Positions 17,209 to 26,166 of a stretch of 64,000 nt of DNA are shown piece by piece. A program made the translations under genes and the position numbers. The notes beneath the pieces were generated by a model. The model ran no database searches. It had not been told where the DNA came from and saw only the letters and a list, made by a program, of their open reading frames with translations. The stretch's first letter is position 1. Every line of letters starts with the position of its first letter. The DNA is taken from assembly GCF_030272895.1 (NCBI RefSeq), contig NZ_JALRNF010000038.1:4393-68392 (forward strand), written 5' to 3'. Source of the DNA: Pseudomonas sp. BGr12. GTDB taxonomy: Bacteria > Pseudomonadota > Gammaproteobacteria > Pseudomonadales > Pseudomonadaceae.

Positions 17209-18633
17209 ATGGGTAAGCGTTCGAACATGTTCGGCCGGGGCGAAGGGCTCCACGGCGACAAGACCACCACCGGTGCAACCTGTATCAGCAGCCTGCCGCA
17301 AGCTGCCCATGGTGGTCGCGGCGTCCTGCGCAAGGGCGACGTCACTACCGAATGCCCGAAGTGCGGACAGCCCGGAAAAATTGCCGAAGGGGATTCACGC
17401 TTCACCTTCCACGGGATGCCGGTGGCGGTGGACGGCATGCTGGTAGCGTGCGGCTGCCCGCCTGGCAGCAATCGACTGATTGCGCCGCTGGGCGACTGGA
17501 TCGGGCCGGACAAGCCCTCTGCTAACCGTGCCGCCGAACCCGCCAGCCGGGCGCCGGCGGCATCACCCCCGCCTTCAAGTTCCGGCTTCTCTCCCGCCAA
17601 CCACGCCTCACCAGCCATGTCCGCCGCACCGGGCACGCTGGAACCTGGCTTCTATGTAGTGCCGCGTAGCATGTCCGGCCAGCAGGTGCTGGCCCAGCTG
17701 GGCGGTGAAAGCCGTTACCTGTCGGCGCGGTTGCACCGGCTCAATCCCACCTTTGCCCAAGGCTACAAAGCCGGCGAGCTGTTCGTTATTGGCGACCCGC
17801 ATAACGCTACGGCCTATACCCGGGAAGAAGCCGACCTGATGGCCGCCGCCGCTCAGGTCCGTGAGGTGCTAGCACCGCTTACCGAGGAAGAGGCCAACTT
17901 CATGGCCCGTAACCAGGGCGAGATTGCCGGGTTGCTTAGCGGAGCGAGCGAGTCGATGGGCGTTGGCCAGGCGATGCTCAAGCAAGGGCTGCATCAGGTC
18001 GAAGGCACCTTGCACGCTTATGCGCAGTTGCATCAACGCTCGTTCATCACCCATGGCCATTTGAGTAGTCCAGAGTTCTTCGCCTCGCGCCAGCAATTGC
18101 ATCGGCAACTGGATGGGCAGTTGCGAGGCTCCTTCCTCAACAAGGCGCTGAACCTTGGCAGTTACGACGTGTTGCGTCGTGACCTGGGCATCTCGACCAA
18201 GAGCCTGGTGCACCATTGGAGCCGAGCCGGTGCGCCCGGGCAGATTCCCGGTTATGCCACGCATCTGGATCAGGTGGCGAAGACGGCGCAGTACCTCAAG
18301 TACGGGGGGTACGTCGGGGTTGCGCTTGGTGGCGGTGCATCGATGCTCAAGGTACAGGAGGTTTGCCGTGCTGGCGAGACGGAGGAATGCAAGAAGATTC
18401 GATTTACCGAGACAGGCAGTTTTTCAGGAGGGCTAGTTGGTGGCGCGGCGGGTGCCTATGTGGGAGGAGAGGTAGCCATGGCCGTATGTGGTTTCGCAGC
18501 CGCGGCAGGTCCTGTCGGCGTGGCCGTTTGTGGAATTGTATTTGTCGGAGCTGGATCACTTGCAGGAGGTTTGAGTGTTGGCGCAGGAGGCGAATGGCTT
18601 GGGGAGTTTTTATACGAAAAGACATATCCATGA
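17209..18633 (+). CDS. PAAR/LysM-like/glycine-zipper protein, probable T6SS effector, copy 1
   Basis: A 474-aa protein. Seen in order: N-terminal PAAR domain (about 1-95; GLHGDKTTTGATCISS, then CPKCG and VACGCPPGS); Pro/Ser-rich linker (98-138); a LysM-like segment (142-195; PGFYVVPRSMSGQQVLAQLGG, RLNPTFAQGYKAGELFVIGDP); a helical middle (200-400); and a C-terminal glycine-zipper region from residue 402 (GSFSGGLVGGAAGAYVGG, AVCGFAAAAGPVGVAVCG, GAGSLAGGLSVGAGG). Known: PAAR domains cap the T6SS spike and carry effectors; Gly-zipper tails insert into membranes. Inference: a T6SS-delivered membrane-permeabilising toxin. The next gene overlaps by 4 nt and encodes a membrane protein, the likely immunity. 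Copies 2 and 3 are almost identical up to residue 401. No vgrG, hcp or tss gene is near. Confidence 0.72.
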   Translation: MGKRSNMFGRGEGLHGDKTTTGATCISSLPQAAHGGRGVLRKGDVTTECPKCGQPGKIAEGDSRFTFHGMPVAVDGMLVACGCPPGSNRLIAPLGDWIGPDKPSANRAAEPASRAPAASPPPSSSGFSPANHASPAMSAAPGTLEPGFYVVPRSMSGQQVLAQLGGESRYLSARLHRLNPTFAQGYKAGELFVIGDPHNATAYTREEADLMAAAAQVREVLAPLTEEEANFMARNQGEIAGLLSGASESMGVGQAMLKQGLHQVEGTLHAYAQLHQRSFITHGHLSSPEFFASRQQLHRQLDGQLRGSFLNKALNLGSYDVLRRDLGISTKSLVHHWSRAGAPGQIPGYATHLDQVAKTAQYLKYGGYVGVALGGGASMLKVQEVCRAGETEECKKIRFTETGSFSGGLVGGAAGAYVGGEVAMAVCGFAAAAGPVGVAVCGIVFVGAGSLAGGLSVGAGGEWLGEFLYEKTYP

Positions 18634-19025
18634 ACGGGTTCTGGAGCTCTTGGTGGGCTTTCGCCTTCATGTTGGCCCCCTTCGTGATCGCTATGTCTGG
18701 CGTGGCGATGAACACCTACATGGCCTGCACCCGTGACTTCGACCGCATCATTGCAAGTCTTCCAAATACCAGCCGGCTCACACAGCGGATTCCTTTCTGG
18801 GGAGCGACAGATTTCAAAACGCGCTGGTATTTGCTGGCTGGAATTGCCGGAGTGATGATCTATCCGAAGCTCTGCGTCCGCTTGGGCGTGGTTGATGCAG
18901 AGGATTTGCGTAATTTTCCACCGAGGCTGCGGCGTCGATTGTTGATGACTGCCTGGTTGGTCAATATCGGGTGTATCTGGCTCGCGATAGGCGTCGCCCT
19001 GATCAAACTCTCCCCAACACGTTAA
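18630..19025 (+). CDS. Small membrane protein, probable immunity partner, copy 1
   Basis: A 131-aa protein starting in an ATGA overlap with the PAAR gene. Seen: hydrophobic segments at about 8-27 (WAFAFMLAPFVIAMSGVAM), 65-83 (WYLLAGIAGVMIYPKL) and 105-128 (LLMTAWLVNIGCIWLAIGVALIKL), with a basic loop NFPPRLRRR between the last two. It shares this layout, and the motifs DAEDLRNFPPRLRRR and ALIKLSPTR, with the partners of copies 2 and 3. Inner-membrane proteins of this size commonly protect against membrane-acting T6SS toxins; that role is inferred from coupling and topology. A terminator follows at 19036. Confidence 0.65.
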   Translation: MNGFWSSWWAFAFMLAPFVIAMSGVAMNTYMACTRDFDRIIASLPNTSRLTQRIPFWGATDFKTRWYLLAGIAGVMIYPKLCVRLGVVDAEDLRNFPPRLRRRLLMTAWLVNIGCIWLAIGVALIKLSPTR

Positions 19026-19035
19026 ACCATTCAAA

Positions 19036-19074
19036 AAGCCAGGCTGCCGTCAAGGACGGCAGCCTGGCTTTTTT
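19036..19074 (+). terminator. Rho-independent terminator after PAAR module 1
   Basis: aagccaggctgccgtc pairs with gacggcagcctggctt around AAG, followed by T6. Confidence 0.95.
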
Positions 19075-19099
19075 GCGCAAAATGTAAAAATACTTTGCA

Positions 19100-19120
19100 G
19101 TAATAGTATTCACTTCGCAT
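19100..19120 (+). promoter_or_regulatory. candidate Fur box of the TonB receptor gene
   Basis: GTAATAGTATTCACTTCGCAT is an AT-rich imperfect match to the Fur 19-mer and lies 58 nt upstream of the GTG. The same AATAGTAT core occurs upstream of the fecR locus at 56264. Iron control is expected for such receptors. Confidence 0.45.
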
Positions 19121-19177
19121 TTACAAATCGTTACCATTTACGTTCTTCTTTACAATCTTTACAAAAAGGAACGAACG

Positions 19178-21289
19178 GTGGCATTTTCGCGCATTCACCC
19201 GGCCTCTCTTTCTGTACTCAGCGTGCTGGTCGCTCCAGCGCTGCAGGCCGAGACCCTGGCCATTCCGGCAACCTCGGTCAACAGCAGCTACGAAGAGCAA
19301 AGCTACAAAGCCAGCGAGACCAAGAGTGCGCTGAAGATCGATGCACCGCTGCGTGACATTCCGCAGACGGTCAACGTGGTGCCGCAGAGTGTGATCAAGG
19401 ACCAGGGCGCGCAGTCCATGGAGGACGTGCTCAAGAACGTGCCCGGTATCGGTCTGTCCAACGGTGACGGCCAGCGCGACCAGGTCACCATTCGTGGTTT
19501 CAGCGCCATTGGCGATATGTACGTCGACGGCATGCGCGACGACGCCCTGTACTATCGCGACCTGTCCAACGTCGAGCGGGTCGAGGTGATCAAGGGCCCG
19601 GCGGCAGTGCTCTACGGGCGCGGCTCTTCCGGCGGCCTGATCAACAACGTCAGCAAGAAGCCCAACTTCAGCCCGGTGCATGAAGTCGGCGTGACCTTCG
19701 ACAGCGAAGGCAAGCGCCGCACCCAGTTCGATGCCGGCTGGGCCGACGAGCAGCACGGCGACAAGGCGTTCCGTATTACTGGCGCGCTGGAAGACAGCGA
19801 CACCTTCCGCGACGACGGCTACATCGACCGCAAGGCTATTGCGCCGACCGCTTATTTCAAGCTCTCCGACGACCTGGACCTGACCGTAGGCGCCACTTAC
19901 CTGTACGACAAGCGCCTGATCGATTTCGGTATCCCGGCCCTGGGCGACCGTCCGGTGGACGTGGACCGTGACAAGCGTTTCGGTGCCGGTGATCCGGACG
20001 ATGACTACGCCCGCAGTGAGGTGTTCTCCTTCACCGCCGGTGTCGATTATCGCCTCAACGATGACTTCACCCTGAGCAACAACAGCCGCTACTACCACTA
20101 CGACCTGGACCGCAACAACACCCTGGCCGATTCCAGTGCGAACCGCTTCGTCACCGCCCCCAACGGTGAGTTGCTGGTCAAGCTGAACCGCGGCAACGTG
20201 CAGCGGACCGAAGACGGCTGGTTCAACCAGACCGAGCTCAAGCACCAGGCGCTGCTGGCCGGGATGAACCACAACCTGCTGTACGGTGTCGAGTTGGGTC
20301 GCCAGGTCAAGGACCAGTCGGTGTTCAGCCAGAGCAACGTAGCCCAGGTGCCGGTGTTCCGCGACGCCCTGGTCGATGTACCGTTCCAGGCCAACCGCCA
20401 GACCGCCAAGGGCACCACCACCCAGGACATCGCCGGCTTCTACGTGCAGGACCTGATCGACCTGGCGCCGATGTGGAAAGCGCTGGTGGGGGTACGCTAC
20501 GACGTGTTCGACCAGGAGTATTCCGACGACCTGACCGGTAACGACCTGTCGCGTACCGACACCACCTGGAGCCCACGCGTCGGCCTGGTGTTCCAGCCGG
20601 ACCAGATCCAGTCCTACTACGTGTCGGTGAGCCGCTCCTACCAGCCATCGTCCGAAGTGTTCGCCCTGAGTACCAGCAACCAGGGGCTGGAGCCTGAAGA
20701 AACCACCAACTATGAAGTCGGTGCCAAGTGGGACCTGCTCGACAATCGCCTGTCGGTGACCGCGGCGCTGTTCCGCCTGGAGCGCACCAACATGAAGACC
20801 GCCGACCCGGCCAACCCGGCCAACGTGATACTGGCAGGCGAGCAGCGCACCGATGGCTTCGAGGCGACGGTCAGTGGCCAGCTGACGGACAAATGGCAGG
20901 TGTACGGCGGCTTCGCCTTCCTGGATGCGGAAATCACCAAGTCCAACAGCTTCACCAACGGTGTCGCGAACGAAGGCCAGACGCCGACCCTGACCCCGCG
21001 CACCAGCGCCAACCTGTGGCTGGTGCGTTCGCTGAGCGAAACCTGGCGGGTGGGCATGGGCGCCAACTACGTGGACGAGCGCTACACCGCGCTGGACAAC
21101 GTGGTGGTGATGCCGTCCTACACCACCGTGGATGCGGCGCTGCTGTACAACCAGCCGAAGTGGGATGCGGCGTTGCGCCTGCGTAACGTCTTCGACCGCG
21201 ACTACTACGCCTCGGCCCACGGTTCGGTCGACCTGATCACCCCGGGCGCGCCACGGACCCTGGAGCTGAGCACCAACTTCCGCTTCTGA
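19178..21289 (+). CDS. TonB-dependent siderophore receptor (catecholate Fiu/FhuE-like)
   Basis: A 703-aa outer-membrane receptor. Seen: a signal peptide to LQAETLA (residue 26), plug domain about 45-160 with DIPQTVNVVPQSVIKDQGAQ and GPAAVLYGRGSSGGLINNVSKKP, then a 22-strand barrel ending in LELSTNFRF with terminal Phe. Known for the subfamily: uptake of ferric siderophores, typically xenosiderophores. It has no N-terminal signalling domain, so it is not a FecA-type regulator. The GTG start at 19178 has AAAAGGA 8 nt upstream; no ATG fits the signal peptide. The ligand cannot be read from sequence. Confidence 0.9.
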   Translation: MAFSRIHPASLSVLSVLVAPALQAETLAIPATSVNSSYEEQSYKASETKSALKIDAPLRDIPQTVNVVPQSVIKDQGAQSMEDVLKNVPGIGLSNGDGQRDQVTIRGFSAIGDMYVDGMRDDALYYRDLSNVERVEVIKGPAAVLYGRGSSGGLINNVSKKPNFSPVHEVGVTFDSEGKRRTQFDAGWADEQHGDKAFRITGALEDSDTFRDDGYIDRKAIAPTAYFKLSDDLDLTVGATYLYDKRLIDFGIPALGDRPVDVDRDKRFGAGDPDDDYARSEVFSFTAGVDYRLNDDFTLSNNSRYYHYDLDRNNTLADSSANRFVTAPNGELLVKLNRGNVQRTEDGWFNQTELKHQALLAGMNHNLLYGVELGRQVKDQSVFSQSNVAQVPVFRDALVDVPFQANRQTAKGTTTQDIAGFYVQDLIDLAPMWKALVGVRYDVFDQEYSDDLTGNDLSRTDTTWSPRVGLVFQPDQIQSYYVSVSRSYQPSSEVFALSTSNQGLEPEETTNYEVGAKWDLLDNRLSVTAALFRLERTNMKTADPANPANVILAGEQRTDGFEATVSGQLTDKWQVYGGFAFLDAEITKSNSFTNGVANEGQTPTLTPRTSANLWLVRSLSETWRVGMGANYVDERYTALDNVVVMPSYTTVDAALLYNQPKWDAALRLRNVFDRDYYASAHGSVDLITPGAPRTLELSTNFRF

Positions 21290-21295
21290 GGTCAT

Positions 21296-21380
21296 GTAGG
21301 AGCGGCGGCGCGACGACTCGGCTTGTCCCGCGATTGCGTACGGTCAGTGACATCGTATCGCGGGGCAAGCCCGCTCCTAC
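21296..21380. repeat. REP element
   Basis: gtaggagcggcggcgcgacg ... gcggggcaagcccgctcctac directly after the receptor stop codon; the left arm carries an insertion relative to the standard unit. Confidence 0.88.
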
Positions 21381-21400
21381 AGGCAGTTGATTGTGGCTAG

Positions 21401-21928
21401 TCAGCGTTTGCGTCGCCTGCCGGTGATCATCGACAGGGGCAGGTTCTCCTTCAGGCGCAGGCTTTCGATGAGCGCTGCGACGATATGCACGCACACCAGG
21501 GCCAGCAAGGTATTGGCCATGTATTCGTGGATATCCCGCGGCAGGTCTTCGCCCCAGAAGTAGTCCACTTCCTCCAGCAGAAACCCGGTCACGCCCAGGC
21601 CGACCATCAACAGCAGCATCAGCACCATCACCAGCGCACCGATGGGCGAATGGCCAAGGCGGTGGTGGCTCTCGCCCTTGACCAGCGCCTGCGCATGCTG
21701 TTTGAGCCGCGCAGGCGTCGGCCAGAAGTCCGCCCAGCGCGCCGCCGGCGTGCCGACAAAGCCCCAGAGCACGCGAACCAGGACAATGGCCACCGCGTAG
21801 TAGCCCAGCCAGCGGTGCCAACCTTCACCTTCCTCGGTGAGGAAATAACCGCCGACAAAGGCCACCACCAGCGACCAGTGGCAAAACCGCACCAACGGGT
21901 CCCAGAGGCGCAGGGTGTCGCCGCTCAA
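21401..21928 (-). CDS. Cytochrome b561-family membrane protein
   Basis: A 175-aa di-heme b-type cytochrome. Seen: four hydrophobic helices with His ligands in RFCHWSLVVAFVGGYF, GWHRWLGYYAVAIVLVRVLW, PRDIHEYMANTLLALVCVHIVAAL, and a basic C-terminus GRRRKR. The start is a TTG at 21928, one base after the TGA of the PepSY gene, with GGAG upstream; translational coupling is likely. Known: such cytochromes paired with PepSY proteins carry electrons from quinol to periplasmic acceptors; the acceptor is unknown here. Confidence 0.83.
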   Translation of the reverse strand: MSGDTLRLWDPLVRFCHWSLVVAFVGGYFLTEEGEGWHRWLGYYAVAIVLVRVLWGFVGTPAARWADFWPTPARLKQHAQALVKGESHHRLGHSPIGALVMVLMLLLMVGLGVTGFLLEEVDYFWGEDLPRDIHEYMANTLLALVCVHIVAALIESLRLKENLPLSMITGRRRKR

Positions 21929-21929
21929 C

Positions 21930-22211
21930 TCAGTAGGCTCCGCCTTTGTCTTCCACTTCTTCTTTCACCTTCTTGCCGGTGACCGGGTCGAAGTAGATCT
22001 CGACCTTGCGTTTGTCCTTGTCCCAGCCATAGATCTCGTAGCAGTTGCCATCGGTGATCTTGAACTTCTTGATCTCGTAGCCCTGTTTTTTCAGGTCTTG
22101 CTGGAAGGTGTCCGAATTTTGCCACTGGGCCTTGTCGGCCGTGGTGCATTCGGTCTTGGCCAGTGCCAGGGGGCTGGCGACCAGCAGTGCGACAAGCAGA
22201 AGGTTACGCAT
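21930..22211 (-). CDS. Exported PepSY-domain protein
   Basis: A 93-aa protein: signal peptide MRNLLLVALLVASPLALAKT, then a single PepSY-like unit (FQQDLKKQGYEIKKFKITDGNCYEIYGWDKDKRKVEIYFDPVTGKKVKEE). Two Cys residues (22 and 57) could form a disulfide. It lies immediately upstream of, and is coupled to, cytochrome b561, a frequent pairing in proteobacteria. Confidence 0.8.
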   Translation of the reverse strand: MRNLLLVALLVASPLALAKTECTTADKAQWQNSDTFQQDLKKQGYEIKKFKITDGNCYEIYGWDKDKRKVEIYFDPVTGKKVKEEVEDKGGAY

Positions 22212-22267
22212 GGGAAGTCCTCGTTGGGTGGAAGGTGCAGCCGTGCACCTGTGAATCCAGATTGAGC

Positions 22268-23503
22268 TTATGCCAGGGTTGGCAAGTGCGCGAATGCGTC
22301 GTCGACCACTTCGATCCAGTGCTTGACCGGCGTTCGCCCGGCGCCATCGAGGTGGACCTGGCAGCCGATGTTGGCGGTGGCGATCAGGTCCGGATGGCCG
22401 CTTTCCAGGGCATCGAGACGGTTGTCGCGCAGCTGCCGGGCCAGCACCGGTTGGGTCAGTGAGTAAGTGCCGGCCGAGCCGCAGCACAGGTGGCCGTCGG
22501 GCACGGCAGTGAGGGCGAAGCCCAGGCGCCTGAGCACCGACTCGACGGCGCCGCCAAGCTTGAGGGCGTGTTGCAGGGTGCAGGGGCAATGCACGGCCAG
22601 CAACTGGTCGCTGCGCCAACCCAGCTGTTCCAGCGGCGCGGCGGCGATCACCTGCACCAGGTCCCTGGCCAGTTCGCTGACACGCCGGGCCCTGGGGCCG
22701 TAGAGCGGATCGTCCTGCAACAGTTTGCCGTAGTCCTGGATGAAGGCCCCGCAGCCGCTGGCGGTGATGACGATGGCTTCGGCCCCGGCCTCGATGGCCG
22801 GCCACCAGGCGTCGATATTGTGGCGGGCACGCTGCAGCCCGGCCTGCTGGGCGTCGAGGTGATAGTCGACGGCGCCGCAGCAACCGGCTTCGGTAGCCGC
22901 GGTCACACTGATGCCCAGGCGATCGAGCACGCGGGCGGCCGCGGCATTGGTGTTGGGCGACAGCCCCGGTTGCACGCAGCCTTCGAGCATCAGCACCCGC
23001 CGCGCGTGGCGCAGCGGTGGGCGCCGCTGGGCGACCCTGGGCGAGTGGGGCAGTTCGGCCTTGAGCGGGGCGGGCAACAGCGGCTCGACCCTGCGCCCGA
23101 GCCACACCAGGCGGCTGAAGGTCGCAGGCCGCGCCGCCAGCTGGCGCAGGCCGCTGCGCAGGGCCCGTTGCAGGGGCGGGCGGGGCACGGCCTGGTCGAC
23201 CACGGCGCGGCCGATGTCCAGCAGGTTGTGGTAGTCGACGCCGGACGGGCAGGTGGTTTCGCAGTTGCGACAGGACAGGCAGCGGTCCAGGTGCAGCTGG
23301 GTGCTGGCCGTGGGGGTATGGCCTTCGAGCACTTGCTTGATCAGGTAGATGCGTCCGCGCGGGCCGTCCAGTTCGTCGCCGAGCAACTGGTAGGTCGGGC
23401 AGGTGGCGTTGCAGAACCCGCAGTGCACGCAGGTGCGCAGGATGCTTTCGGCTTCCTCGGCGCGGGGCAGGCGTCTGGCGGCATCGCTCAAGCGGGTTTG
23501 CAT
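22268..23503 (-). CDS. glcF: Glycolate oxidase iron-sulfur subunit GlcF
   Basis: A 411-aa protein. Seen: two 4Fe-4S ferredoxin sets, CVHCGFCNATCPTY near residue 27 and CLSCRNCETTCPSG near 77, then two CCG domains (EAGCCGAVDYH, LCCGSAGTYSL). It passes electrons from GlcD/E to the quinone pool. It follows glcE by 3 nt. The length matches E. coli GlcF (407). Confidence 0.95.
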   Translation of the reverse strand: MQTRLSDAARRLPRAEEAESILRTCVHCGFCNATCPTYQLLGDELDGPRGRIYLIKQVLEGHTPTASTQLHLDRCLSCRNCETTCPSGVDYHNLLDIGRAVVDQAVPRPPLQRALRSGLRQLAARPATFSRLVWLGRRVEPLLPAPLKAELPHSPRVAQRRPPLRHARRVLMLEGCVQPGLSPNTNAAAARVLDRLGISVTAATEAGCCGAVDYHLDAQQAGLQRARHNIDAWWPAIEAGAEAIVITASGCGAFIQDYGKLLQDDPLYGPRARRVSELARDLVQVIAAAPLEQLGWRSDQLLAVHCPCTLQHALKLGGAVESVLRRLGFALTAVPDGHLCCGSAGTYSLTQPVLARQLRDNRLDALESGHPDLIATANIGCQVHLDGAGRTPVKHWIEVVDDAFAHLPTLA

Positions 23504-23506
23504 GGC

Positions 23507-24568
23507 TCAGAGCTCCGCGTACATCCGGCCGGGGTTGAAGATCCCTTGCGGGTCGAGGCGTTGCTTGAGTTGCTGGTGATAGCGCAGCAGCAACGGTGGC
23601 AGCGGCTGGAAGGGGCTGTCGGTGCAGCCCGGGCTGTAGCAGGTCACATGCCCGCCCAGGCGGCTGACGCTGGCGCGGACCTGCTCGGCGCTGGCGTCGG
23701 ACTTGAGCCAGCGCTGGGCGCCGGCCCAGTCCAGCAGTTGCGCGCCGGGCAGGTCGAGCAGGGGGCTGTTGTCGGGCAGGGACAGGCGCCAGAGCGGGCG
23801 CGGGTCGTGGAAAAACGCCAGGCGTCGATGGTTCAGGTCGTGCCACCAGTGGGCGGCGAAATCCTCGCCGCCCAGGCGCTCGCGAAAGGCCAGTACCGAA
23901 CCTTCACCGCCCTCAAGACGCAGGCGCAATATTTCACCGTCGTGGCAGGCGGCGCTGATGGGCAGCGCCTGCTGGCGCCATTGCGCCAGTTGCTGCAAGG
24001 CCTGGCGGGCGTCCAGCGCCAGGGCGACATGGGCCTGGCAGCGGGGCTTGGGCAGTACCTTGAGCGACACCTCGCTGATCAGCCCGAGGCAGCCGAAGCT
24101 ACCGGCCATCAGCCGCGACAGGTCGTAGCCGGCGACGTTTTTCATCACCTCGCCGCCAAAGCGCAGGTGCTTGCCAAGGCCTGTGATCACCCGGGTGCCG
24201 AGGACGAAGTCGCGCACCGAGCCGACCCAGGGCCGTCGCGGTCCGGACAGGCCCGCCGCGACCATGCCACCGAGGGTGGCGCCGTCATCACAGTGGGGTG
24301 GTTCGCAGGGCAGCATTTGCCCGGCGGCGTCCAGGGCAGCGACGATGTCACGCAAGGGTGTGCCGGCGCGGGCGGTGATTAGCAGTTCTGAAGGATCATG
24401 GTTGACGATGCCGCAGTGGCGGCGGGTGTCGAGGACTTCCCCTTGTTGTGGGCGCCCCAGCCAGGCCTTGCTGGCGCCGCCGCGAATCTGCAGCGCGGTG
24501 CTCCGGGCGCGCGCCTGGTCGACCTGGTCCAGCAGGTCGGCGCTGGCGTCCTGGTCGGCGGTCGTCAT
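23507..24568 (-). CDS. glcE: Glycolate oxidase FAD-binding subunit GlcE
   Basis: A 353-aa FAD_binding_4 protein. Seen: ELLITARAGTPLRDIVAALD, LPCEPPHCDDGATLGGMVAAGLSGPRRPWVGSVRDFVLG and GGEVMKNVAGYDLSRLMAGSFGCLG, all standard for GlcE. Its ATG overlaps the glcD stop by one base. It forms the membrane-associated glycolate dehydrogenase with GlcD and GlcF. Confidence 0.95.
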   Translation of the reverse strand: MTTADQDASADLLDQVDQARARSTALQIRGGASKAWLGRPQQGEVLDTRRHCGIVNHDPSELLITARAGTPLRDIVAALDAAGQMLPCEPPHCDDGATLGGMVAAGLSGPRRPWVGSVRDFVLGTRVITGLGKHLRFGGEVMKNVAGYDLSRLMAGSFGCLGLISEVSLKVLPKPRCQAHVALALDARQALQQLAQWRQQALPISAACHDGEILRLRLEGGEGSVLAFRERLGGEDFAAHWWHDLNHRRLAFFHDPRPLWRLSLPDNSPLLDLPGAQLLDWAGAQRWLKSDASAEQVRASVSRLGGHVTCYSPGCTDSPFQPLPPLLLRYHQQLKQRLDPQGIFNPGRMYAEL

Positions 24569-26067
24569 CAGAAACGCTCAAGGTCGGGAAAGGGCAACTG
24601 GCCTGCGTGCACATGCATGGCCCCGAACTCGGCGCAGCGGTGCAGGGTCGGGATGTTCTTGCCGGGGTTGAGCAGGCCTCGTGGATCGAAGGCGGCCTTG
24701 ACCGCATGGAACAGGGTCAGTTCGTCCGGATTGAACTGGGCGCACATCTGGTTGATCTTCTCCCGCCCGACCCCGTGCTCGCCGGTGATGCTGCCGCCGA
24801 CCTTCACGCACAGTTCGAGGATCTCGCCGCCGAAGGCCTCGGCGCGTTCCAGCTCGCCGGGCTGGTTGGCATCGAAGAGGATCAGCGGGTGCATGTTGCC
24901 GTCGCCGGCATGGAAGACGTTGGCGACCCGCAACTGGTATTTCTCCGACAGCTGGGCGATGGCGCTCAGTACATGGGGCAGTTCACGGCGGGGAATGGTG
25001 CCGTCCATGCAGTAGTAGTCGGCCGAGATGCGTCCGACGGCGGGAAAGGCATTCTTGCGACCGGCCCAGAACCTGACCCGTTCGGCTTCGTCCCGGGCCT
25101 GGCGCACTTCGCGGGCGCCGGCCTGATGCAGCAAGGTGCGGACCCGCTCGCAGTCGTCGTGGACATCGGCCTCGACACCATCGAGTTCGCACAGCAGGAT
25201 GGCCTGGGCGTCGACCGGGTAGCCGGCGTGGATGAAGTCTTCGGCGGCGCGGATGGCCAGGTTGTCCATCATTTCCAGGCCGGCGGGGATGATCCCGGCC
25301 CTGATGATCGCGGCCACGGCAGCGCCGGCCTGTTCCACCGCATCGAAACTGGCCAGCAGCACCTTGGCCACCTGCGGGCGTGGCAGCAACCTGACCGTGA
25401 CTTCGGTGATCACCCCGAGCAGACCTTCGGATCCGGTGAACAGCGCCAGCAGGTCGAAGCCCGGGGCGTCGAGGCTGTCGGCGCCCAGGGTCAGGCACTG
25501 GCCGTCGACGGTGAGGATCTCGACCTTCAGCAGGTTGTGCACGGTCAGGCCGTATTTGAGGCAGTGCACGCCTCCGGCGTTTTCCGCGACATTGCCGCCG
25601 ATGGAACAGGCGATCTGCGAAGACGGGTCGGGGGCGTAGTACAGGCCATAAGGCGCCGCGGCCTGGGAGATCGCCAGGTTGCGCACTCCCGGTTGCACCC
25701 GGGCGGTGCGCGCGACCGGGTCGATCTGAAGAATCCGGTTGAAGCGCGCCATCACCAGCAACACGCCCTGGGCCAGGGGCAGGGCGCCGCCGGAAAGGCC
25801 GGTGCCGGCACCGCGGGTCACCACCGGCACCTGGCGCTGATGGCAGAGGGCGAGGATGGCCTGGACCTGCTCGATACGCCGGGGCAGCACCACCAGCAGG
25901 GGCGTGCTGCGGTAGGCCGACAGGCCGTCGCATTCGTAGGGCTTGAGGTCTTCTTCGCTGACGAGGATGTCCAGGTCCGGCAGTTGCGTGCGCAGTGCCT
26001 GCAGCAGGGCCTGCTTGTCGACGGCCGGCAAGGGGCCGTCGAGGCGTTCATCGTAGAGGATGTTCAT
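24568..26067 (-). CDS. glcD: Glycolate oxidase catalytic subunit GlcD
   Basis: A 499-aa flavoprotein, the same length as E. coli GlcD. Reaction: glycolate (and D-lactate) to glyoxylate. Seen: FAD-binding region with VPVVTRGAGTGLSGGALPLAQGVLL, GGNVAENAGGVHCLKYGLT, GSEGLLGVITEVTVRLLP, and the C-terminal cap with VFHAGDGNMHPLILFD and SITGEHGVGREKINQM. The ATG at 26067 (MNILYDERLDG) is preferred over 26091 by family length. It is the first gene of glcDEF; the usual regulator glcC is not in the window. Confidence 0.95.
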   Translation of the reverse strand: MNILYDERLDGPLPAVDKQALLQALRTQLPDLDILVSEEDLKPYECDGLSAYRSTPLLVVLPRRIEQVQAILALCHQRQVPVVTRGAGTGLSGGALPLAQGVLLVMARFNRILQIDPVARTARVQPGVRNLAISQAAAPYGLYYAPDPSSQIACSIGGNVAENAGGVHCLKYGLTVHNLLKVEILTVDGQCLTLGADSLDAPGFDLLALFTGSEGLLGVITEVTVRLLPRPQVAKVLLASFDAVEQAGAAVAAIIRAGIIPAGLEMMDNLAIRAAEDFIHAGYPVDAQAILLCELDGVEADVHDDCERVRTLLHQAGAREVRQARDEAERVRFWAGRKNAFPAVGRISADYYCMDGTIPRRELPHVLSAIAQLSEKYQLRVANVFHAGDGNMHPLILFDANQPGELERAEAFGGEILELCVKVGGSITGEHGVGREKINQMCAQFNPDELTLFHAVKAAFDPRGLLNPGKNIPTLHRCAEFGAMHVHAGQLPFPDLERF

Positions 26068-26166
26068 GGGCGCGCCGGATCCTGCGGGCATTCGATCACC
26101 AGCGGCTGTGGCTGGCTGGTTCGCACCCGGGATCCTGGCAAGGGCACCTTTGCCTCGCGCCTGCGA

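Noticed and set aside
19121..21295. 724-codon minus-strand frame over the TonB receptor
   Set aside because: Antisense to a receptor with full plug and barrel motifs; Val/Gly/His-rich composition typical of complement reading.
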